This document shows positions 15,001-30,000 of a stretch of 64,000 nt of DNA, in pieces (positions within the stretch are counted from its first letter, which is position 1; the number at the start of each line of letters is the position of its first letter). The stretch spans positions 8,928,001 through 8,992,000 of the forward strand of contig OZ059895.1 in assembly GCA_964057225.1 (NCBI GenBank), given 5' to 3'. The DNA is from Auanema rhodensis (lineage: Eukaryota > Nematoda > Chromadorea > Rhabditida > Rhabditidae). The notes under the pieces were generated by a model, which saw only the letters and a list, made by a program, of their open reading frames with translations, did not search any database and was not told the DNA's origin. The position numbers were made by a program, and so were the translations under genes.

Positions 15001-18000
15001 TGGACCATTGACTACTACCGGACGTGCTTCTGAAATTGAAGGAGATGCTCTAACTCATCATGTTGCTGTCTACCACAGTGGACGATCTGACGATCAACCA
15101 ACTACATCTCAACCTCAGAAACCAGAAGAAGAACAACCCGTTGATATCGTTGAGAAGACAAAGAGCCTCGGAGACAAGATCACCGGCTTATTCAAGAAGG
15201 GACCAGCTCATCTGGATTATCCAACTTTTGAAACATACGATGGACCATTGACTACTACCGGACGTGCTTCTGAAATTGAAGGAGATGCTCTAACTCATCA
15301 TGTTGCTGTCTACCACAGTGGACGATCTGACGATCAACCAACTACATCTCAACCTCAGAAACCAGAAGAAGAACAACCCGTTGATATCGTTGAGAAGACA
15401 AAGAGCCTCGGAGACAAGATCACCGGCTTGTTCAAGAAGGGACCAGCTCATCTGGATTATCCAACTTCTGAAACATACGATGGACCATTGTCTTCCACTG
15501 GACGTGCTTCTGAAATTGAAGGAGATGCTCTAACTCATCATGTTGCTGTCTACCACAGTGGACGATCTGACGATCAACCAACTACATCTCAACCTCAGAA
15601 ACCAGAAGAAGAACAACCCGTTGATATCGTTGAGAAGACAAAGAGCCTCGGAGACAAGATCACCGGCTTGTTCAAGAAGGGACCAGCTCATCTGGATTAT
15701 CCAACTTCTGAAACATACGATGGACCATTGTCTTCCACTGGACGTGCTTCTGAAATTGAAGGAGATGCTCTAACTCATCATGTTGCTGTCTACCACAGTG
15801 GACGATCTGACGATCAACCAACTACATCTCAACCTCAGAAACCAGAAGAAGAACAACCCGTTGATATCGTTGAGAAGACAAAGAGCCTCGGAGACAAGAT
15901 CACCGGCTTGTTCAAGAAGGGACCAGCTCATCTGGATTATCCAACTTCTGAAACATACGATGGACCATTGTCTTCCACTGGACGTGCTTCTGAAATTGAA
16001 GGAGATGCTCTAACTCATCATGTTGCTGTCTACCACAGTGGACGATCTGACGATCAACCAACTACATCTCAACCTCAGAAACCAGAAGAAGAACAACCCG
16101 TTGATATCGTTGAGAAGACAAAGAGCCTTGGAGACAAGATCACCGGCTTATTCAAGAAGGGACCAGCTCATCTGGATTATCCAACTTCTGAAACATACGA
16201 TGGACCATTGACTACTACCGGACGTGCTTCTGAAATTGAAGGAGATGCTCTAACTCATCATGTTGCTGTCTACCACAGTGGACGATCTGACGATCAATCA
16301 ACTACATCTCAACCTCAGAAACCAGAAGAAGAACAACCCGTTGATATCGTTGAGAAGACAAAGAGCCTCGGAGACAAGATCACCGGCTTATTCAAGAAGG
16401 GACCAGCTCATCTGGATTATCCAACTTCTGAAACATACGATGGACCATTGACTACTACCGGACGTGCTTCTGAAATTGAAGGAGATGCTCTAACTCATCA
16501 TGTTGCTGTCTACCACAGTGGACGATCTGACGATCAATCAACTACATCTCAACCTCAGAAACCAGAAGAAGAACAACCCGTTGATATCGTTGAGAAGACA
16601 AAGAGCCTCGGAGACAAGATCACCGGCTTATTCAAGAAGGGACCAGCTCATCTGGATTATCCAACTTCTGAAACATACGATGGACCATTGACTACTACCG
16701 GACGTGCTTCTGAAATTGAAGGAGATGCTCTAACTCATCATGTTGCTGTCTACCACAGTGGACGATCTGACGATCAACCAACTACATCTCAACCTCAGAA
16801 ACCAGAAGAAGAACAACCCGTTGATATCGTTGAGAAGACAAAGAGCCTTGGAGACAAGATCACCGGCTTATTCAAGAAGGGACCAGCTCATCTGGATTAT
16901 CCAACTTCTGAAACATACGATGGACCATTGACTACTACCGGACGTGCTTCTGAAATTGAAGGAGATGCTCTAACTCATCATGTTGCTGTCTACCACAGTG
17001 GACGATCTGACGATCAACCAACTACATCTCAACCTCAGAAACCAGAAGAAGAACAACCCGTTGATATCGTTGAGAAGACAAAGAGCCTTGGAGACAAGAT
17101 CACCGGCTTATTCAAGAAGGGACCAGCTCATCTGGATTATCCAACTTCTGAAACATACGATGGACCATTGACTACTACCGGACGTGCTTCTGAAATTGAA
17201 GGAGATGCTCTAACTCATCATGTTGCTGTCTACCACAGTGGACGATCTGACGATCAACCAACTACATCTCAACCTCAGAAACCAGAAGAAGAACAACCCG
17301 TTGATATCGTTGAGAAGACAAAGAGCCTCGGAGACAAGATCACCGGCTTATTCAAGAAGGGACCAGCTCATCTGGATTATCCAACTTCTGAAACATACGA
17401 TGGACCATTGACTACTACCGGACGTGCTTCTGAAATTGAAGGAGATGCTCTAACTCATCATGTTGCTGTCTACCACAGTGGACGATCTGACGATCAACCA
17501 ACTACATCTCAACCTCAGAAACCAGAAGAAGAACAACCCGTTGATATCGTTGAGAAGACAAAGAGCCTTGGAGACAAGATCACCGGCTTATTCAAGAAGG
17601 GACCAGCTCATCTGGATTATCCAACTTCTGAAACATACGATGGACCATTGACTACTACCGGACGTGCTTCTGAAATTGAAGGAGATGCTCTAACTCATCA
17701 TGTTGCTGTCTACCACAGTGGACGATCTGACGATCAACCAACTACATCTCAACCTCAGAAACCAGAAGAAGAACAACCCGTTGATATCGTTGAGAAGACA
17801 AAGAGCCTTGGAGACAAGATCACCGGCTTATTCAAGAAGGGACCAGCTCATCTGGATTATCCAACTTCTGAAACATACGATGGACCATTGACTACTACCG
17901 GACGTGCTTCTGAAATTGAAGGAGATGCTCTAACTCATCATGTTGCTGTCTACCACAGTGGACGATCTGACGATCAACCAACTACATCTCAACCTCAGAA

Positions 18001-21000
18001 ACCAGAAGAAGAACAACCCGTTGATATCGTTGAGAAGACAAAGAGCCTCGGAGACAAGATCACCGGCTTATTCAAGAAGGGACCAGCTCATCTGGATTAT
18101 CCAACTTCTGAAACATACGATGGACCATTGACTACTACCGGACGTGCTTCTGAAATTGAAGGAGATGCTCTAACTCATCATGTTGCTGTCTACCACAGTG
18201 GACGATCTGACGATCAACCAACTACATCTCAACCTCAGAAACCAGAAGAAGAACAACCCGTTGATATCGTTGAGAAGACAAAGAGCCTTGGAGACAAGAT
18301 CACCGGCTTATTCAAGAAGGGACCAGCTCATCTGGATTATCCAACTTCTGAAACATACGATGGACCATTGACTACTACCGGACGTGCTTCTGAAATTGAA
18401 GGAGATGCTCTAACTCATCATGTTGCTGTCTACCACAGTGGACGATCTGACGATCAACCAACTACATCTCAACCTCAGAAACCAGAAGAAGAACAACCCG
18501 TTGATATCGTTGAGAAGACAAAGAGCCTCGGAGACAAGATCACCGGCTTGTTCAAGAAGGGACCAGCTCATCTGGATTATCCAACTTCTGAAACATACGA
18601 TGGACCATTGGCTTCCACTGGACGTGCTTCTGAAATTGAAGGAGATGCTCTAACTCATCATGTTGCTGTCTACCACAGTGGACGATCTGACGATCAACCA
18701 ACTACATCTCAACCTCAGAAACCAGAAGTAGAACAACCCGTTGATATCGTTGAGAAGACAAAGAGCCTTGGAGACAAGATCACCGGCTTATTCAAGAAGG
18801 GACCAGCTCATCTGGATTATCCAACTTCTGAAATTTACGATGGACCATTGACTACTACCGGACGTGCTTCTGAAATTGAAGGAGATGCTCTAACTCATCA
18901 TGTTGCTGTCTACCACACTGGACGATCTGACGATCAACCAACTACATCTCAACCTCAGAAACCAGAAGAAGAACAACCCGTTGATATCGTTGAGAAGACA
19001 AAGAGCCTTGGAGACAAGATCACCGGCTTATTCAAGAAGGGACCAGCTCATCTGGATTATCCAACTTCTGAAATTTACGATGGACCATTGACTACTACCG
19101 GACGTGCTTCTGAAATTGAAGGAGATGCTCTAACTCATCATGTTGCTGTCTACCACAGTGGACGATCTGACGATCAACCAACTACATCTCAACCTCAGAA
19201 ACCAGAAGAAGAACAACCCGTTGATATCGTTGAGAAGACAAAGAGCCTTGGAGACAAGATCACCGGCTTATTCAAGAAGGGACCAGCTCATCTGGATTAT
19301 CCAACTTCTGAAATTTACGATGGACCATTGTCTTCCACTGGACGTGCTTCTGAAATTGAAGGAGATGCTCTAACTCATCATGTTGCTGTCTACCACAGTG
19401 GACGATCTGACGATCAACCAACTACATCTCAACCTCAGAAACCAGAAGAAGAACAACCCGTTGATATCGTTGAGAAGACAAAGAGCCTCGGAGACAAGAT
19501 CACCGGCTTATTCAAGAAGGGACCAGCTCATCTGGATTATCCAACTTCTGAAACATACGATGGACCATTGACTACTACCGGACGTGCTTCTGAAATTGAA
19601 GGAGATGCTCTAACTCATCATGTTGCTGTCTACCACAGTGGACGATCTGACGATCAACCAACTACATCTCAACCTCAGAAACCAGAAGAAGAACAACCCG
19701 TTGATATCGTTGAGAAGACAAAGAGCCTTGGAGACAAGATCACCGGCTTATTCAAGAAGGGACCAGCTCATCTGGATTATCCAACTTCTGAAACATACGA
19801 TGGACCATTGACTACTACCGGACGTGCTTCTGAAATTGAAGGAGATGCTCTAACTCATCATGTTGCTGTCTACCACAGTGGACGATCTGACGATCAACCA
19901 ACTACATCTCAACCTCAGAAACCAGAAGAAGAACAACCCGTTGATATCGTTGAGAAGACAAAGAGCCTTGGAGACAAGATCACCGGCTTATTCAAGAAGG
20001 GACCAGCTCATCTGGATTATCCAACTTCTGAAACATACGATGGACCATTGACTACTACCGGACGTGCTTCTGAAATTGAAGGAGATGCTCTAACTCATCA
20101 TGTTGCTGTCTACCACAGTGGACGATCTGACGATCAACCAACTACATCTCAACCTCAGAAACCAGAAGAAGAACAACCCGTTGATATCGTTGAGAAGACA
20201 AAGAGCCTCGGAGACAAGATCACCGGCTTATTCAAGAAGGGACCAGCTCATCTGGATTATCCAACTTCTGAAACATACGATGGACCATTGACTACTACCG
20301 GACGTGCTTCTGAAATTGAAGGAGATGCTCTAACTCATCATGTTGCTGTCTACCACAGTGGACGATCTGACGATCAACCAACTACATCTCAACCTCAGAA
20401 ACCAGAAGAAGAACAACCCGTTGATATCGTTGAGAAGACAAAGAGCCTTGGAGACAAGATCACCGGCTTATTCAAGAAGGGACCAGCTCATCTGGATTAT
20501 CCAACTTCTGAAACATACGATGGACCATTGACTACTACCGGACGTGCTTCTGAAATTGAAGGAGATGCTCTAACTCATCATGTTGCTGTCTACCACAGTG
20601 GACGATCTGACGATCAACCAACTACATCTCAACCTCAGAAACCAGAAGAAGAACAACCCGTTGATATCGTTGAGAAGACAAAGAGCCTCGGAGACAAGAT
20701 CACCGGCTTGTTCAAGAAGGGACCAGCTCATCTGGATTATCCAACTTCTGAAACATACGATGGACCATTGGCTTCCACTGGACGTGCTTCTGAAATTGAA
20801 GGAGATGCTCTAACTCATCATGTTGCTGTCTACCACAGTGGACGATCTGACGATCAACCAACTACATCTCAACCTCAGAAACCAGAAGAAGAACAACCCG
20901 TTGATATCGTTGAGAAGACAAAGAGCCTTGGAGACAAGATCACCGGCTTATTCAAGAAGGGACCAGCTCATCTGGATTATCCAACTTCTGAAACATACGA

Positions 21001-24000
21001 TGGACCATTGACTACTACCGGACGTGCTTCTGAAATTGAAGGAGATGCTCTAACTCATCATGTTGCTGTCTACCACAGTGGACGATCTGACGATCAACCA
21101 ACTACATCTCAACCTCAGAAACCAGAAGAAGAACAACCCGTTGATATCGTTGAGAAGACAAAGAGCCTTGGAGACAAGATCACCGGCTTATTCAAGAAGG
21201 GACCAGCTCATCTGGATTATCCAACTTCTGAAACATACGATGGACCATGGACTACTACCGGACGTGCTTCTGAAATTGAAGGAGATGCTCTAACTCATCA
21301 TGTTGCTGTCTACCACAGTGGACGATCTGACGATCAACCAACTACATCTCAACCTCAGAAACCAGAAGAAGAACAACCCGTTGATATCGTTGAGAAGACA
21401 AAGAGCCTCGGAGACAAGATCACCGGCTTGTTCAAGAAGGGACCAGCTCATCTGGATTATCCAACTTCTGAAACATACGATGGACCATTGACTACTACCG
21501 GACGTGCTTCTGAAATTGAAGGAGATGCTCTAACTCATCATGTTGCTGTCTACCACACTGGACGATCTGACGATCAACCAACTACATCTCAACCTCAGAA
21601 ACCAGAAGAAGAACAACCCGTTGATATCGTTGAGAAGACAAAGAGCCTTGGAGACAAGATCACCGGCTTATTCAAGAAGGGACCAGCTCATCTGGATTAT
21701 CCAACTTCTGAAATTTACGATGGACCATTGACTACTACCGGACGTGCTTCTGAAATTGAAGGAGATGCTCTAACTCATCATGTTGCTGTCTACCACACTG
21801 GACGATCTGACGATCAACCAACTACATCTCAACCTCAGAAACCAGAAGAAGAACAACCCGTTGATATCGTTGAGAAGACAAAGAGCCTCGGAGACAAGAT
21901 CACCGGCTTGTTCAAGAAGGGACCAGCTCATCTGGATTATCCAACTTCTGAAACATACGATGGACCATTGGCTTCCACTGGACGTGCTTCTGAAATTGAA
22001 GGAGATGCTCTAACTCATCATGTTGCTGTCTACCACACTGGACGATCTGACGATCAACCAACTACATCTCAACCTCAGAAACCAGAAGTAGAACAACCCG
22101 TTGATATCGTTGAGAAGACAAAGAGCCTTGGAGACAAGATCACCGGCTTATTCAAGAAGGGACCAGCTCATCTGGATTATCCAACTTCTGAAATTTACGA
22201 TGGACCATTGACTACTACCGGACGTGCTTCTGAAATTGAAGGAGATGCTCTAACTCATCATGTTGCTGTCTACCACACTGGACGATCTGACGATCAACCA
22301 ACTACATCTCAACCTCAGAAACCAGAAGAAGAACAACCCGTTGATATCGTTGAGAAGACAAAGAGCCTTGGAGACAAGATCACCGGCTTATTCAAGAAGG
22401 GACCAGCTCATCTGGATTATCCAACTTCTGAAATTTACGATGGACCATTGACTACTACCGGACGTGCTTCTGAAATTGAAGGAGATGCTCTAACTCATCA
22501 TGTTGCTGTCTACCACAGTGGACGATCTGACGATCAACCAACTACATCTCAACCTCAGAAACCAGAAGAAGAACAACCCGTTGATATCGTTGAGAAGACA
22601 AAGAGCCTTGGAGACAAGATCACCGGCTTATTCAAGAAGGGACCAGCTCATCTGGATTATCCAACTTCTGAAATTTACGATGGACCATTGTCTTCCACTG
22701 GACGTGCTTCTGAAATTGAAGGAGATGCTCTAACTCATCATGTTGCTGTCTACCACAGTGGACGATCTGACGATCAACCAACTACATCTCAACCTCAGAA
22801 ACCAGAAGAAGAACAACCCGTTGATATCGTTGAGAAGACAAAGAGCCTCGGAGACAAGATCACCGGCTTATTCAAGAAGGGACCAGCTCATCTGGATTAT
22901 CCAACTTCTGAAACATACGATGGACCATTGACTACTACCGGACGTGCTTCTGAAATTGAAGGAGATGCTCTAACTCATCATGTTGCTGTCTACCACAGTG
23001 GACGATCTGACGATCAACCAACTACATCTCAACCTCAGAAACCAGAAGAAGAACAACCCGTTGATATCGTTGAGAAGACAAAGAGCCTTGGAGACAAGAT
23101 CACCGGCTTATTCAAGAAGGGACCAGCTCATCTGGATTATCCAACTTCTGAAACATACGATGGACCATTGACTACTACCGGACGTGCTTCTGAAATTGAA
23201 GGAGATGCTCTAACTCATCATGTTGCTGTCTACCACAGTGGACGATCTGACGATCAACCAACTACATCTCAACCTCAGAAACCAGAAGAAGAACAACCCG
23301 TTGATATCGTTGAGAAGACAAAGAGCCTTGGAGACAAGATCACCGGCTTATTCAAGAAGGGACCAGCTCATCTGGATTATCCAACTTCTGAAACATACGA
23401 TGGACCATTGACTACTACCGGACGTGCTTCTGAAATTGAAGGAGATGCTCTAACTCATCATGTTGCTGTCTACCACAGTGGACGATCTGACGATCAACCA
23501 ACTACATCTCAACCTCAGAAACCAGAAGAAGAACAACCCGTTGATATCGTTGAGAAGACAAAGAGCCTCGGAGACAAGATCACCGGCTTATTCAAGAAGG
23601 GACCAGCTCATCTGGATTATCCAACTTCTGAAACATACGATGGACCATTGACTACTACCGGACGTGCTTCTGAAATTGAAGGAGATGCTCTAACTCATCA
23701 TGTTGCTGTCTACCACAGTGGACGATCTGACGATCAACCAACTACATCTCAACCTCAGAAACCAGAAGAAGAACAACCCGTTGATATCGTTGAGAAGACA
23801 AAGAGCCTTGGAGACAAGATCACCGGCTTATTCAAGAAGGGACCAGCTCATCTGGATTATCCAACTTCTGAAACATACGATGGACCATTGACTACTACCG
23901 GACGTGCTTCTGAAATTGAAGGAGATGCTCTAACTCATCATGTTGCTGTCTACCACAGTGGACGATCTGACGATCAACCAACTACATCTCAACCTCAGAA

Positions 24001-27000
24001 ACCAGAAGAAGAACAACCCGTTGATATCGTTGAGAAGACAAAGAGCCTCGGAGACAAGATCACCGGCTTGTTCAAGAAGGGACCAGCTCATCTGGATTAT
24101 CCAACTTCTGAAACATACGATGGACCATTGGCTTCCACTGGACGTGCTTCTGAGATTGAAGGAGATGCTCTAACTCATCATGTTGCTGTCTACCACACTG
24201 GACGATCTGACGATCAACCAACTACATCTCAACCTCAGAAACCAGAAGTAGAACAACCCGTTGATATCGTTGAGAAGACAAAGAGCCTCGGAGACAAGAT
24301 CACCGGCTTGTTCAAGAAGGGACCAGCTCATCTGGATTATCCAACTTCTGAAACATACGATGGACCATTGTCTTCCACTGGACGTGCTTCTGAAATTGAA
24401 GGAGATGCTCTAACTCATCATGTTGCTGTCTACCACAGTGGACGATCTGACGATCAACCAACTACATCTCAACCTCAGAAACCAGAAGAAGAACAACCCG
24501 TTGATATCGTTGAGAAGACAAAGAGCCTTGGAGACAAGATCACCGGCTTATTCAAGAAGGGACCAGCTCATCTGGATTATCCAACTTCTGAAACATACGA
24601 TGGACCATTGGCTTCCACTGGACGTGCTTCTGAAATTGAAGGAGATGCTCTAACTCATCATGTTGCTGTCTACCACAGTGGACGATCTGACGATCAACCA
24701 ACTACATCTCAACCTCAGAAACCAGAAGAAGAACAACCCGTTGATATCGTTGAGAAGACAAAGAGCCTCGGAGAAAAGATCACCGGCTTGTTCAAGAAGG
24801 GACCAGCTCATCTGGATTATCCAACTTCTGAAATTTACGATGGACCATTGACTACTACCGGTCGTGCTTCTGAAATTGAAGGAGATGCTCTAACTCATCA
24901 TGTTGCTGTCTACCACAGTGGACGATCTGACGATCAACCAACTACATCTCAACCTCAGAAACCAGAAGAAGAACAACCCGTTGATATCGTTGAGAAGACA
25001 AAGAGCCTTGGAGACAAGATCACCGGCTTATTCAAGAAGGGACCAGCTCATCTGGATTATCCAACTTCTGAAACATACGATGGACCATTGACTACTACCG
25101 GACGTGCTTCTGAAATTGAAGGAGATGCTCTAACTCATCATGTTGCTGTCTACCACAGTGGACGATCTGACGATCAACCAACTACATCTCAACCTCAGAA
25201 ACCAGAAGAAGAACAACCCGTTGATATCGTTGAGAAGACAAAGAGCCTTGGAGACAAGATCACCGGCTTATTCAAGAAGGGACCAGCTCATCTGGATTAT
25301 CCAACTTCTGAAACATACGATGGACCATTGACTACTACCGGACGTGTTTCTGAAATTGAAGGAGATGCTCTAACTCATCATGTTGCTGTCTACCACAGTG
25401 GACGATCTGACGATCAACCAACTACATCTCAACCTCAGAAACCAGAAGAAGAACAACCCGTTGATATCGTTGAGAAGACAAAGAGCCTTGGAGACAAGAT
25501 CACCGGCTTGTTCAAGAAGGGACCAGCTCATCTGGATTATCCAACTTCTGAAACATACGATGGACCATTGGCTTCCACTGGACGTGCTTCTGAAATTGAA
25601 GGAGATGCTCTAACTCATCATGTTGCTGTCTACCACAGTGGACGATCTGACAATCAACCAACTACATCTCAACCTCAGAAACCAGAAGAAGAACAACCCG
25701 TTGATATCGTTGAGAAGACAAAGAGCCTCGGAGACAAGATCACCGGCTTATTCAAGAAGGGACCAGCTCATCTGGATTATCCAACTTCTGAAACATACGA
25801 TGGACCATTGACTACTACCGGACGGGCTTCTGAAATTGAAGGAGATGCTCTAACTCATCATGTTGCTGTCTACCACAGTGGACGATCTGACGATCAACCA
25901 ACTACATCTCAACCTCAGAAACCAGAAGAAGAACAACCCGTTGATATCGTTGAGAAGACAAAGAGCCTTGGAGACAAGATCACCGGCTTATTCAAGAAGG
26001 GACCAGCTCATCTGGACTATCCAACTTCTGAAATTTACGATGGACCATTGACTACTACCGGACGTGCTTCTGAAATTGAAGGAGATGCTCTAACTCATCA
26101 TGTTGCTGTCTACCACAGTGGACGATCTGACGATCAACCAACTACATCTCAACCTCAGAAACCAGAAGAAGAACAACCCGTTGATATCGTTGAGAAGACA
26201 AAGAGCCTTGGAGACAAGATCACCGGCTTATTCAAGAAGGGACCAGCTCATCTGGACTATCCAACTTCTGAAATTTACGATGGACCATTGACTACTACCG
26301 GACGTGCTTCTGAAATTGAAGGAGATGCTCTAACTCATCATGTTGCTGTCTACCACAGTGGACGATCTGACGATCAACCAACTACATCTCAACCTCAGAA
26401 ACCAGAAGAAGAACAACCCGTTCATATCGTTGAGAAGACAAAGAGCCTTGGAGACAAGATCACCGGCTTGTTCAAGAAGGGACCAGCTCATCTGGATTAT
26501 CCAACTTCTGAAACATACGATGGACCATTGGCTTCCACTGGACGTGCTTCTGAAATTGAAGGAGATGCTCTAACTCATCATGTTGCTGTCTACCACAGTG
26601 GACGATCTGACGATCAACCAACTACATCTCAACCTCAGAAACCAGAAGAAGAACAACCCGTTGATATCGTTGAGAAGACAAAGAGCCTCGGAGACAAGAT
26701 CACCGGCTTGTTCAAGAAGGGACCAGCTCATCTGGATTATCCAACTTCTGAAACATACGATGGACCATTGGCTTCCACTGGACGTGCTTCTGAAATTGAA
26801 GGAGATGCTCTAACTCATCATGTTGCTGTCTACCACAGTGGACGATCTGACGATCAACCAACTACATCTCAACCTCAGAAACCAGAAGAAGAACAACCCG
26901 TTGATATCGTTGAGAAGACAAAGAGCCTCGGAGACAAGATCACCGGCTTGTTCAAGAAGGGACCAGCTCATCTGGATTATCCAACTTCTGAAACATACGA

Positions 27001-30000
27001 TGGACCATTGGCTTCCACTGGACGTGCTTCTGAAATTGAAGGAGATGCTCTAACTCATCATGTTGCTGTCTACCACAGTGGACGATCTGACGATCAACCA
27101 ACTACATCTCAACCTCAGAAACCAGAAGAAGAACAACCCGTTGATATCGTTGAGAAGACAAAGAGCCTCGGAGACAAGATCACCGGCTTATTCAAGAAGG
27201 GACCAGCTCATCTGGATTATCCAACTTCTGAAACATACGATGGACCATTGACTACTACCGGACGGGCTTCTGAAATTGAAGGAGATCCTCTAACTCATCA
27301 TGTTGCTGTCTACCACAGTGGACGATCTGACGATCAACCAACTACATCTCAACCTCAGAAACCAGAAGAAGAACAACCCGTTGATATCGTTGAGAAGACA
27401 AAGAGCCTTGGAGACAAGATCACCGGCTTATTCAAGAAGGGACCAGCTCATCTGGATTATCCAACTTCTGAAACATACGATGGACCATTGACTACTACCG
27501 GACGGGCTTCTGAAATTGAAGGAGATCCTCTAACTCATCATGTTGCTGTCTACCACAGTGGACGATCTGACGATCAACCAACTACATCTCAACCTCAGAA
27601 ACCAGAAGAAGAACAACCCGTTGATATCGTTGAGAAGACAAAGAGCCTTGGAGACAAGATCACCGGCTTGTTCAAGAAGGGACCAGCTCATCTGGATTAT
27701 CCAACTTCTGAAACATACGATGGACCATTGACTACTACCGGACGTGCTTTTGAAATTGAAGGAGATGCTCTAACTCATCATGTTGCTGTCTACCACAGTG
27801 GACGATCTGACGATCAACCAACTACATCTCAACCTCAGAAACCAGAAGAAGAACAACCCGTTGATATCGTTGAGAAGACAAAGAGCCTCGGAGACAAGAT
27901 CACCGGCTTGTTCAAGAAGGGACCAGCTCATCTGGATTATCCAACTTCTGAAACATACGATGGACCATTGGCTTCCACTGGACGTGCTTCTGAAATTGAA
28001 GGAGATGCTCTAACTCATCATGTTGCTGTCTACCACAGTGGACGATCTGACGATCAACCAACTACATCTCAACCTCAGAAACCAGAAGAAGAACAACCCG
28101 TTGATATCGTTGAGAAGACAAAGAGCCTCGGAGACAAGATCACCGGCTTGTTCAAGAAGGGACCAGCTCATCTGGATTATCCAACTTCTGAAACATACGA
28201 TGGACCATTGACTACTACCGGACGGGCTTCTGAAATTGAAGGAGATGCTCTAACTCATCATGTTGCTGTCTACCACAGTGGACGATCTGACGATCAACCA
28301 ACTACATCTCAACCTCAGAAACCAGAAGAAGAACAACCCGTTGATATCGTTGAGAAGACAAAGAGCCTTGGAGACAAGATCACCGGCTTATTCAAGAAGG
28401 GACCAGCTCATCTGGACTATCCAACTTCTGAAATTTACGATGGACCATTGACTACTACCGGACGTGCTTCTGAAATTGAAGGAGATGCTCTAACTCATCA
28501 TGTTGCTGTCTACCACAGTGGACGATCTGACGATCAACCAACTACATCTCAACCTCAGAAACCAGAAGAAGAACAACCCGTTGATATCGTTGAGAAGACA
28601 AAGAGCCTTGGAGACAAGATCACCGGCTTATTCAAGAAGGGACCAGCTCATCTGGATTATCCAACTTCTGAAACATACGATGGACCATTGACTACTACCG
28701 GACGGGCTTCTGAAATTGAAGGAGATGCTCTAACTCATCATGTTGCTGTCTACCACAGTGGACGATCTGACGATCAACCAACTACATCTCAACCTCAGAA
28801 ACCAGAAGAAGAACAACCCGTTCATATCGTTGAGAAGACAAAGAGCCTTGGAGACAAGATCACCGGCTTGTTCAAGAAGGGACCAGCTCATCTGGATTAT
28901 CCAACTTCTGAAACATACGATGGACCATTGGCTTCCACTGGACGTGCTTCTGAAATTGAAGGAGATGCTCTAACTCATCATGTTGCTGTCTACCACAGTG
29001 GACGATCTGACGATCAACCAACTACATCTCAACCTCAGAAACCAGAAGAAGAACAACCCGTTGATATCGTTGAGAAGACAAAGAGCCTCGGAGACAAGAT
29101 CACCGGCTTGTTCAAGAAGGGACCAGCTCATCTGGATTATCCAACTTCTGAAACATACGATGGACCATTGGCTTCCACTGGACGTGCTTCTGAAATTGAA
29201 GGAGATGCTCTAACTCATCATGTTGCTGTCTACCACAGTGGACGATCTGACGATCAACCAACTACATCTCAACCTCAGAAACCAGAAGAAGAACAACCCG
29301 TTGATATCGTTGAGAAGACAAAGAGCCTCGGAGACAAGATCACCGGCTTGTTCAAGAAGGGACCAGCTCATCTGGATTATCCAACTTCTGAAACATACGA
29401 TGGACCATTGGCTTCCACTGGACGTGCTTCTGAAATTGAAGGAGATGCTCTAACTCATCATGTTGCTGTCTACCACAGTGGACGATCTGACGATCAACCA
29501 ACTACATCTCAACCTCAGAAACCAGAAGAAGAACAACCCGTTGATATCGTTGAGAAGACAAAGAGCCTCGGAGACAAGATCACCGGCTTATTCAAGAAGG
29601 GACCAGCTCATCTGGATTATCCAACTTCTGAAACATACGATGGACCATTGACTACTACCGGACGGGCTTCTGAAATTGAAGGAGATGCTCTAACTCATCA
29701 TGTTGCTGTCTACCACAGTGGACGATCTGACGATCAACCAACTACATCTCAACCTCAGAAACCAGAAGAAGAACAACCCGTTGATATCGTTGAGAAGACA
29801 AAGAGCCTTGGAGACAAGATCACCGGCTTATTCAAGAAGGGACCAGCTCATCTGGACTATCCAACTTCTGAAATTTACGATGGACCATTGACTACTACCG
29901 GACGTGCTTTTGAAATTGAAGGAGATGCTCTAACTCATCATGTTGCTGTCTACCACAGTGGACGATCTGACGATCAACCAACTACATCTCAACCTCAGAA